Shown here: one piece after another, positions 11,284-19,201 of the stretch
How the letters are laid out: each line of letters starts with the position of its first letter
Position numbering within the stretch: position 1 is the stretch's first letter
Assembly (NCBI GenBank): GCA_022059125.1
Contig: JAEUWY010000004.1
Coordinates: forward strand, 2,976,001-3,040,000
Source of the DNA: Corynespora cassiicola
Taxonomy: Eukaryota > Ascomycota > Dothideomycetes > Pleosporales > Corynesporascaceae
Reading direction: 5' to 3'
DNA: 64,000 bases
The notes under the pieces: model-generated
What the model was told of the DNA's origin: nothing
The model's database searches: none
The model's input: the letters and a program-made list of their open reading frames with translations, nothing else
Program-made: the position numbers and the translations under genes

Positions 11284-12650
11284 ATGAAAAGCTTGACGAG
11301 CCTTTCTGAAGACACTACCACTATCTTGCCGTCTCTAATTCTGCATCACCATAAAGCCATTTCCAAGATGAGTGTAAGATTCTGTGAAATCCCAGAAATC
11401 GACTTTGCTACCCCAATTGCGCTTTCACACTTGATCGCTTTGCATTGGAGAGAGATAAAATCAAGATCTGAAAGCACAACTGATGATTCTGTGTTGTTCA
11501 TGGCAGTACACCAGCATGAGAAGGATTACATTGTCCAATCACTCCAGGACAAGATCTTCCTAATCAAGGACTCATTGGGCTATCCCATCAAAATCGAGAT
11601 ACCCGGAGGCCGGCGCAAGCAACACGGCAACTACCATACCTTTGACCGCAAAGACTGGAAGGAAGTTGAGCATCCCGAGAATCTATTAGGACTCACGTGG
11701 CCTCCAACGTCTGGTGAAAAATTGCTAGAAGCTGACGGCACCGAGCGGTGCGTCATGTGCGAAGTCAAGCAGCACAAACAGGACGACATCAAGATCTGGG
11801 GCTACACGCATGGCCTCGATGCCGGCAACGAGATCGGATTCCGCTCATCAGATGGACCGAAAACCGTCGGCCGCGTGGTCCGTAACCTCGTATACGAAGG
11901 AACCGTCATTGCCACACCGCTAGACTCACCAAACGATGAAGTCTCCCTCAACTGGAAAGCCATCATCCTCCCCCTAGACCACCCACCAGCCACCACCCAG
12001 AGACTCAAGCGCCCATACTCCAGACCATCCGACATGCCCGGCCTAAAATTACCAAGCCGCTCTGCCGACTGCGGCTGCGACATCCGCGCATGGCGCAATT
12101 GCCAATCGACCTGGCACCATGACTTTGAGATCCGCCGCAAATCGCCCACGATAGCCGGCGTCTACGCGCAAAAGTACATTCCCGCAGGTCGCCCAATCGG
12201 TGAGTTTGTGGACGTCCTGACGCCCAACTTTGAGTTTTGCCCCTACAAGGCGGGTGCACAGCGGACGGCTCCCACGTCGCCGAAGGGTACTAGCAAGGCC
12301 GAGCTAATGCAGCATTGTGATGCCATTCCGATTGGGAAGATGAAGCAGGGAAGTGGGGAAAGAGCAAGACGGCGACGTGCTTGGTGGACAATTACACGTA
12401 TGGGAATTTTACGCGGTTCATTCAGCATTCGTGCCATGGGAATGTGGCGAGGAGTGTTGCGCGGTGTGGTGGGGTGCGTGTGAGTGTGTTTTACTCTACG
12501 CGACCTATCGCCAAGGGTGAAGAAATCACGGAGGACTTTGGGGATGAGTGGCTTAAAGAGGTGGGCAGTTGTTCCTGTGGCTCTGCGCGGTGCAGGATAC
12601 CAGGAGCCGCACATGTTGATAGTAGTCCATGGAAAATGAGCCTTGTCTAG
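11284..12650 (+). CDS. SET-domain protein with post-SET cysteine cluster
   Basis: A putative lysine methyltransferase of 434 aa. I chose the ATG at 11284, the first in frame; ATG 11368 is an alternative. Exons are 11284-12286 and 12349-12650. The 62-nt intron 12287-12348 (GTACTA...GCTAATGC...GCAG) repairs an apparent frame break and gives 1305 nt. The N-terminal two thirds are poorly characterised. A Cys-bearing pre-SET-like segment (ADCGCDIRAWRNC) precedes the SET core GVYAQKYIPAGRPIGEF. Next come DNYTYGNFTRFIQHSC, where Gln replaces the Asn of the usual NHSC, and GEEITEDFG. The C-terminus has the post-SET CxCxxxxC zinc cluster (CSCGSARC). The substrate, histone or not, cannot be read from sequence. 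The stop is TAG at 12650. Confidence 0.78.
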
Positions 12651-12696
12651 CTCGTCCCAGTCCTTGAAACTGATATTGAATCGCAATCGTTTGGAT

Positions 12697-13062
12697 ATGC
12701 ACCACCATTTGGAAGGCCTACAAATTATCTCGAAAAAAAAAAGACTTCGAAGTGATCGCTTGCGTATCACTTTGGATTCTCGGTGTCTCCCCTGCATGCG
12801 AGCAGGAGCAGTGGCTAAGCTCAAGTCGGAAATGATTACACTCAAATGCCTTTTCTGTACCAAGTGTGTAAGCCTGGAATACTTGTGTAGTCTGTGTCGT
12901 CTGGTACGGCCGTACCGAATGCTACTAGACGAGCCAGTTGCAACTACGAAATCCTTGCCGAGAACAGAGAACAGGCGAGGCTATTTCGGGAACACGATTC
13001 ATGCGCAGCGTTACTCAATCGGCTGCGTATGCACGTCGCTAGGGCACGAGAATAAGAACTAG
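12697..13062 (+). CDS. Doubtful 121-aa Cys-rich ORF
   Basis: An open frame from the ATG at 12697, just after the SET gene on the same strand. It contains CxxC pairs (CLPC, CLFCTKC, CSLC) within about 45 residues (bases 12788-12900), which could bind zinc. I recognise no family, and the gap from the SET stop is only 46 bases. It may instead be the 3' UTR of the SET gene or a remnant. Reported because the cysteine spacing is regular and codon content is not obviously random. Confidence 0.25.
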   Translation: MHHHLEGLQIISKKKRLRSDRLRITLDSRCLPCMRAGAVAKLKSEMITLKCLFCTKCVSLEYLCSLCRLVRPYRMLLDEPVATTKSLPRTENRRGYFGNTIHAQRYSIGCVCTSLGHENKN

Positions 13063-13398
13063 TCATGTAGTTTGGCCGACGTCGTTTTCGTGGACAGGCA
13101 TTCATATATAGTATTCTGCAGCGTCAGATTTTAGGGTCTCGGCCATGGAGATACTCAAATGGAATCGACAATACGTATCACACAAAATCTACCAGGGGAA
13201 ATCTCTAGGAATAATTCAAGAGCGGGATTAGTGCTTCAGTGCCTGAAGAAACACATTACGAGGTACCCTAGATTTTTCCATTGTAGCCATCAAGCTCTAT
13301 TACTCATAAAATATTCTGTACCCTATGGGTATCGTGTATCCAATTGATTTTTACATCCAAATGCCTTTAGATATTGAAGAATCATCACGCGCACTCAC
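13063..13398. other. Intergenic, no gene seen
   Basis: This AT-rich stretch lies between the doubtful Cys-rich ORF and the 3' end of the secreted-protein gene on the other strand. Only short open frames are present. Confidence 0.5.
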
Positions 13399-14136
13399 TC
13401 AAGAATCCTTGAAAGAGCACTCCCACTCGTTTGGTGTCGGCAGCGGCGCTGTGTTGGGTATATTGGCTGATTCGCGAAATTCGACAATCTTCCTCTTTCC
13501 ATCGACCTCCCTGATGACGGCGAACGAAGCATCAGTGAAGTAGAGGTCACGCTTGAGTGCAGTGTGGTTGCCGCCCTCCCAGCCAAGAATGTAGGCAAAG
13601 CCACCCTTGTCGCCATTGTCATTGGGAACAGCAACCGAACTGATGAAACCGTGTCGGAAGGGTGCGAAATTGGCACCAAGCGTGACATTGAAGCTTTTGT
13701 AGAGGCTCATCCAGCCGTCATAGTTGTAGTGAGTGTCATTGAAGGTGGCCTTGAGGTCCTTAGAGAAGGCGTTCGCGAAGACCAAATCCCAGGGTCCATT
13801 GGCTGGATATGGGAAGAAACCTGGGATGTCAGCCGCCAAAGGAGTACAAGACAAGGTCGAAGTTACCATTGACCTGGCACTCGAGCCACGAAGACAGTTG
13901 AATACTCGCGTTGGCCTTCGGCGAGTCCATGATGGAGCAAGGATTGCTGCCGTCGCGAACTGCTAAACCAAGCATCTCAGATGGCATCGCAAAGGCTAAT
14001 GCAGAGGAAATAAGGCCGCATGCGGCAACTAGAATTGGGTCAATACACGATGGCGACAATGATTTTGGCAGGGCGCTGGCGCTGTTCACTTGGCATATGT
14101 CGGGGGAAGCTCACCTAGAGCCATGGAGAGTCGCAT
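13399..14136 (-). CDS. Small secreted protein, 201 aa
   Basis: Three exons on the minus strand, 14136-14115, 14028-13867 and 13820-13399, total 606 nt and join in frame. Intron 1 (14114-14029, 86 nt) is GTGAGC...TTCTAG. Intron 2 (13866-13821, 46 nt) is GTAACT...GCTGAC...CCCAG. The start MRLSMALVAACGLISSALAFA is a clean signal peptide that appears only after intron 1 is removed, which supports the model. The mature part has three N-glycosylation sequons (NDT, NVT, NHT) and Cys residues that could pair. Its 13440-13790 part has the helix-then-sheet look of an NTF2/SnoaL-like fold, but this is only an impression. Probably an extracellular protein of unknown function; a role as an effector or cell-wall protein is possible. 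Confidence 0.7.
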
Positions 14137-14913
14137 GATGGAAGGGTAGCCAAGCTTTGTTTTGGTGAAAGGCCGATTCGGCGGTTACACCAGAGCAAGA
14201 AGTGCAGAGAGTTAAATAGTGCGAGCCAGGTGCAGGGTTGTGAGATTGTTGGCCAGGTGAAGTAAGATGGTGAATGCAGGAGACAGTGCGTAGGGGTGCG
14301 CCTCTAGTCAGCCAGCCATGTACGTAGGCCGGCTGCACTGTGCTAGCGGAAGCTTTGCCAACGGACCTGTCCTTTCACCGAAGGGTAGCCCGACAGGGCA
14401 AACGCGATCTCGTTCTAAGCATCGCTACTGCGTAGGCAAGGTATCGTAGGATCCATTAAGCTTAAGCGACTATTTGGCGCGGTTTGGGGTCCTTTTTGTT
14501 CCTTGAAGCACTGCAGCCGCGAGGTCCGGTGGCGCGGGTTGCCCGACGTCAGCCCTAAACGGCAAATGGCCGACGGACATGGGCAGCGCACATCAACAAC
14601 ATCCATTCTCGCGCAACTAAAGAAACGGCTGTAGAAACAAGCATTTCATGCCTCGCTTGAGAAACGCCCATAACGGTATGTATGTCGCGGCACGTGGCGT
14701 ATTTTGCAATGATATGAGAATGAGTCTGCCCTAGGCCTTTGGTATGCCGAGTGCGCCTCGCGTGCGGCAGCATCCAACAAGGCGTCGGGCTTCCAATCTA
14801 CTACGCCGTACACTTGTGATTTAATCATAGCTACTGTTCTGCAAGGAACGGGTCCCGAGATTGATCTTCATTCCTCAACCATTGAACTCGGCTCATTCTC
14901 CCCAATCGCTCAA
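14137..14913. other. Intergenic, no gene seen
   Basis: It includes the promoter of the secreted-protein gene on its left side. The remaining open frames are short, overlap on both strands and show no domain or signal features. Confidence 0.4.
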
Positions 14914-15246
14914 ATGTTGGACGACTCGATGCTCCAGCATTATCGGATGAAGCAAAGAAGATATCTGCGGTGGCGTTCAGAGCAGGAAAAAAGGAAAGGG
15001 TCCTGCTACTTCCCGCCATGTTTGCGAACATTGCGCAGTGAATGGTTCGCAAAGCGTTACGCCATATACGGAATCCGAAAGCATTGGAATGTCAATCCAT
15101 CCCCAAAGGACTCGATTCATGATTTTGACCACGACGCAACGGACGAGCCGGATGGCGCTACGAGCAAGATATGGAGGTGGCTGAACTATAGTGACGAAAA
15201 CGAGGAGGAACCGCGTGGAAGATCAAGAACCAGAGACGAGACTTGA
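14914..15246 (+). CDS. Doubtful 110-aa charged ORF
   Basis: An ATG-started frame of 110 aa, rich in Arg, Lys, Glu and Trp (RYLRWRSEQEKRKG; KIWRWLNYSDENEEEP). The same frame stays open upstream for at least 80 bases and reads like protein (GPEIDLHSSTIELG), so it could be the last exon of a longer gene. I recognise no family and no clear upstream exon. Confidence 0.3.
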   Translation: MLDDSMLQHYRMKQRRYLRWRSEQEKRKGSCYFPPCLRTLRSEWFAKRYAIYGIRKHWNVNPSPKDSIHDFDHDATDEPDGATSKIWRWLNYSDENEEEPRGRSRTRDET

Positions 15247-15877
15247 CGCATCTCCCTGTAAGTCGGCGATTAGAGTCGTAGTGGCATTGTTTAACAGTCG
15301 ACAGGGTGACTTTAGAACAAGTTCCATGGATCAGCGTCGTGAACACATGCAATAAATCACGGTGATATATAATTCAGCACGGAGCTCGGGCAGGGCGGGA
15401 GTGGATCGGTGCAACATGGGAGGAAGATGTTCTGATGAGCTTTGAAAAGTAAGATTGCGGGAGAGACGCCAGAGTTGAAGACTTCGGCACTTAGGTACTG
15501 GACTAATAAGTCTCGAGACCAATTCTAGCCATCGCATCACACCTCATGTTGTCTGTCAATTCACTGTAGAGCGGCAGTAAACTAGCATGAATAGTAAAAA
15601 GCCTCAGGTGTATGGGAAGTGCATGGTGCGTATAGATCACTAAAGCTTTCTGCGCCGACAAAGTGCACCGGATCGCGATGGGACGAAAACCAAACCTGCG
15701 ACTCCAGGGTCCGTGCGCGTGGGGAAAAAACCACAGCAGGTTGGGCTGGCACTCGCATGGAAAAATTTTGCAGCACTAGGTGGGCACCGAGCAACTGTTT
15801 CGCAACTTACAAGGTCACAGACAGCTATGGCGATAATATTCATTTTGTGCATCTTCCTTTCATCAAACAAGCAACAA
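15247..15877. other. Intergenic upstream of the tRNA gene
   Basis: I see no gene here. Short open frames on both strands overlap and lack features. Confidence 0.4.
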
Positions 15878-15914
15878 GCCTGGTTAGCTCAATCGGTAGA
15901 GCGTGAGACTCTTA

Positions 15915-15928
15915 CAACCTAAGAGGTC
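15915..15928 (+). other. Canonical pre-tRNA intron
   Basis: Fourteen bases between tRNA positions 37 and 38. The AAGAG inside it complements the CTCTT around the anticodon, giving the usual anticodon-intron helix recognised by the tRNA splicing endonuclease. Confidence 0.8.
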
Positions 15929-15944
15929 ATCTCAAGGCTGCGGG

Positions 15945-15998
15945 GTACGATTCTCTCCTCCTCCAACATTATAACTTATTCTAACATTCAATTAACAG
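15945..15998 (+). other. Spliceosomal-like 54-nt insertion in the tRNA T arm
   Basis: The insertion starts GTACGA, ends TTAACAG and holds TTCTAACA (about 15978-15985) 14-20 nt before the AG. These are the donor, acceptor and branch-site features of introns in protein genes in this same window. It is not at a known tRNA-endonuclease site. Excision restores an unbroken T stem-loop. The 5' junction reads GGTACGATTCT and the 3' junction reads AGTTCGAGCCC; each is within one or two bases of a B-box consensus. Confidence 0.65.
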
Positions 15999-16036
15999 TT
16001 CGAGCCCCGCATCGGGCTTCCTTTCAAGAGGCATTC

Positions 16037-16044
16037 TTTTTTTT
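16037..16044 (+). terminator. RNA polymerase III T-run
   Basis: Eight T residues begin 19 bases after the tRNA 3' end, with a second run of seven at 16048-16054. These are typical Pol III terminators on the coding strand and support transcription of the tRNA gene. Confidence 0.6.
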
Positions 16045-16054
16045 GCCTTTTTTT

Positions 16055-17858
16055 GAAGCATGCGCTGCGCTGATACTGGCCCGGCTCTGCAAGTGTCGGC
16101 GGAGGTTCGGCATAGCGCTCAGCGGGACATGCATCTCCCGCGTCGTCGAGAGTTCGTCGAGGCAACCAACTGATGCTGTAATGCCACAGATCTGCTGGGC
16201 TGGCTACAATGATGTGTATAAAACGCAATCACCATCGTTTTTTCTTCTTCAAAGGAGCAGCATCGCTGAAGAGGCGATGCTCTTGCTGCATATGTTTACG
16301 GGTATGGGGGCTGGCAACGGAATGCTTTTGGGATAGAAGGGAGAAATGACATGCGTTCCGATGTGGGAAATCGGAAGGAGTACTAAGTCATCTGTCGGCA
16401 GTCAGCATGGTGTTTTCTGATGACTGAATTGGACTTACAGCTGCTTAACGGAAGGACCTAGCTCCGCCGTCGCCACTCACAATCGAGCGGCGAGACTCGC
16501 ATCAGAATCCAAAGATTCACGAATTAGACAAGGCTGATTCGACTCGTATTGTCAAAGTGAGCTGGGAGTCCAATCCTGCGATACGAATCGCATCAACAAT
16601 GGGATGAGAGCTGCCACGGTGTTGTCAGGAGCTACATGGGCTAGAGCTCGGGCGGGGTGATCGCCTCGGGGCGGTTCCGCTTGGCATTCCGCGTCCGCGT
16701 CCACGTCGGGGAAGGCCGCGCGATCTCCGACCCCAGAGTCTCTTCCAATACCCAACATTTGGACCCTTGGTCGATGATCCCCAGGACAAGTACACATTTC
16801 AATGATAAGTTCCGTTCAAAAAGGGTCTTCTTCGATCCGCTCTTCCGCGCCTCCGACGGATGGTCTCCGTGAGCCGGTCATCGGAAGGATCCGCAGCCCG
16901 ATACCTTGAGCGCCAGCCGCAGCGGACAAGAGGGCCTTGCAAAGCAAAAGAACCGTCACGAATATACAGATGGCCCGGGATATGCTTATCTCTAAGCTAA
17001 AAAAGATGATCAGTGGCTAGGCAATCAACGTGTCGACTCGACAAGGCTGACAGCAGGAATATGCAAGGCCCCCACAGCCACAGCCTTTTCCATGGTGCGA
17101 TGCACTCAGGATACGAGTGGACTGATCGTCATGACAATGGATGACAGGCCGCTATCAGGTGGGCTATACGCAATCCTTAGCCACCCTTAGTGCATCTTGT
17201 AACCCGTCTAGCTCTGGAGTCATAGAATCGTCGGCAGGCTCATACGGAGAAAGCCTTTGATGGCCGTTGCCGACATGGCTCGTACGAGGAAGAGCGGCAG
17301 AGCCGGGAGTCCAAGCTGGTCAGCCATTACTTGACTTGAATCCCCGCACCAGAAAAATCGATCAACCAGACTCACCAGAGCCGCCCGACTTGAGCCGCAT
17401 ATGGTAGCCCTAGCCGGCCGAGGGCTCGTCCGAAATACAACTCAGTCGGGGCACGGAAACCAAAACCACGAGATGAGCATGTGGAAAGAAGGCAGAAGGC
17501 AGAAACGCAGCATTCTCATTCCCAGCCTTCACACATCCCACATTCAATATCACAATGCGCAACGCCCATTGGCTAGCATCAACACATCTGGCGAATCTCA
17601 CCAAGTGGTGTGACAATCTGGAGACATGAGATGGCGACGTGGGCTGTGAGGGAAATGCCCAAGGCATGCCTCACTATCCAACCCACAGTACTTAGAACGA
17701 GACTCCGCATATTCAAGCTTTACCATCCCCCACAAATCTCCATCCTCCTACCCCATCTAATCCAAAGATCTGGCATCCCAAACCCCCATCTTCAGATACT
17801 CTCGCAGATCCATTACCTATTCTTGGAACCCCCATCACAAGCATCAACAAAAAAAAAT
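16055..17858. other. Intergenic, no gene seen
   Basis: About 1.8 kb of balanced composition. The open frames are under 100 codons, mostly in GC-richer patches, and none has recognisable features. The last 200 bases are pyrimidine-rich and CA-rich, as in fungal promoters and leaders before the small gene at 17859. Confidence 0.4.
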
Positions 17859-18188
17859 ATGCCACCATTAAACCCAGAATCCAAACTCGAGCTCTGCAGC
17901 CTCTTCCTCAGCCTCCCGGAATGCATCGTCGCCCTGATCTGGCTGTCGATCTACATCCGAAGGGTGCTGCTAGACGGCGGTACCGAGGGGAACAGCCCTC
18001 TACTCCCCGTTTTCGAAATCGAAGGCCCCGCAAAGGGTCAGACCCTGATCACCGCGGGATGCCGCCTCACACTCCCCGAGAGCGGGATTGTCCTTCCCGA
18101 GGACCCTGGGAAGAAGTTGCTCGGGTGCGGGTCTGATTATGATGGTTACGAATGCTATTCGGAGCAGGAGTCGGGGTATGCGTATTGA
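17859..18188 (+). CDS. Small hypothetical membrane protein, 109 aa
   Basis: The start MPPLNPESKLE follows an A-rich leader directly before the ATG at 17859, a good fungal context. One hydrophobic segment (LCSLFLSLPECIVALIWLSIYI split around a Pro, residues about 11-33) should span a membrane, followed by a basic RR. The C-terminal half is soluble and acidic, ending EQESGYAY. I do not recognise the family. The frame is open upstream, but the promoter-like composition argues for this start. Confidence 0.5.
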   Translation: MPPLNPESKLELCSLFLSLPECIVALIWLSIYIRRVLLDGGTEGNSPLLPVFEIEGPAKGQTLITAGCRLTLPESGIVLPEDPGKKLLGCGSDYDGYECYSEQESGYAY

Positions 18189-19201
18189 GAGGGCATGTAG
18201 TAAATGGATGTATGATCAAGAGATGTTTGTATCATGTTTTGTTTTTCTTCAGGTTGTCGTATGCAGCGGGTGATACATACCCTCCCCGGTGGTTATGTGG
18301 CATTTCTTTTTTTCGCGGGGGGTATCTGTTCGTTATTTATAGAATCTGCAGTGTTGCACCTTGCGCATAAAGCAGAGAGGATGGGGGGCACTGCATGGCT
18401 GCAGCACCGTCATCAAACAGAACAACGAATAGACCCACTCGTTCTCTGTCGCGGTCGGTGCCTTGTCGTTTGGAAGGGACATACTCCATCATAGCCACCA
18501 TCACGCATCACTTCAACTCTCATCAAGCACACTTCAACTTTGTACAGGTGATTGATCCAATTAAATCTACAATCTATATCTACAAGCACCCATCGCACCA
18601 CCTCACCTCATACTCTTCTCTCTTTGTATTATCCTAAAAAAGAAAGACAAGAAAAGTAAAAAATGGGGAGGGGCTGAGATGAGTTCGAAGGGAAAAAAAA
18701 GGAGATGCTACCACCAAACCATCAAAAAACAAAGCAGACTATTCGATTTCAAATTTGTACAACTCCAAGTATAAATGCCCCGATACGCGAAAGTTATAAC
18801 GCCGATCATCATATGCATAGTAGGTAATACTAGGACTCGGCAATCGTCATCATCGTCATGAATCGTATGTGGCTCACACTTTTTTATGCATCCGGCGGAG
18901 AGGAGAAAACAACAAAAAAGACAAAAACACCTCGCGCTGCCTTTTCGAGAGTCAATCTTTCTGCCAGATACATGATGAGTCGTGAGTCATTGAGATGCTA
19001 CAACGCCGAACAAAGAGGGACAGGAACAACGGGGGAGCAAGGTGAGACGGCCTCGGCCGTCCTCACACTGGGAGGAGAGAGGGTGTGGAAATCAAAAGAT
19101 ATGCAAACATGGGGTCTGACTCGAAAAATCAAAATGGAGTCAAATACCCACTTCGTATACAATCGCCGTTGCGATATGGGAGGTCGGCAAGGCTGCGCAG
19201 A
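18189..19201. other. Convergent intergenic region
   Basis: The 3' ends of the small membrane protein (+) and the GCK-III kinase (-) face each other here. It is AT-richer, with short A and T runs consistent with 3' UTRs, and no gene is evident. Confidence 0.4.

Larger units (their letters stand above)
15878..16018 (+). tRNA. tRNA-Lys (CTT) with two interruptions
   Basis: Acceptor strands GCCTGGT (15878-15884) and ATCGGGC (16011-16017) pair over 7 bp with two G-U wobbles. The D stem GCTC/GAGC, anticodon stem TGAGA/TCTCA and T stem GCGGG/CCCGC are perfect. The anticodon CTT is at 15911-15913. A 14-nt intron (15915-15928) sits at the canonical 37/38 site, and its AAGAG pairs with the anticodon region, as in normal pre-tRNA introns. 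A 54-nt insertion (15945-15998) interrupts the T arm exactly between GCGGG and TTCGAGC. Removing both leaves 73 nt, the expected length without CCA, with a 5-nt variable loop and discriminator T as in yeast tRNA-Lys. The A box (TTAGCTCAATCGG) is intact; the B box is split by the insertion. It could be functional or a recent pseudogene. Confidence 0.85.

Noticed and set aside
12287..12348. SET gene as a frameshifted pseudogene
   Set aside because: A phase-matched 62-nt GT-AG intron explains the frame change.
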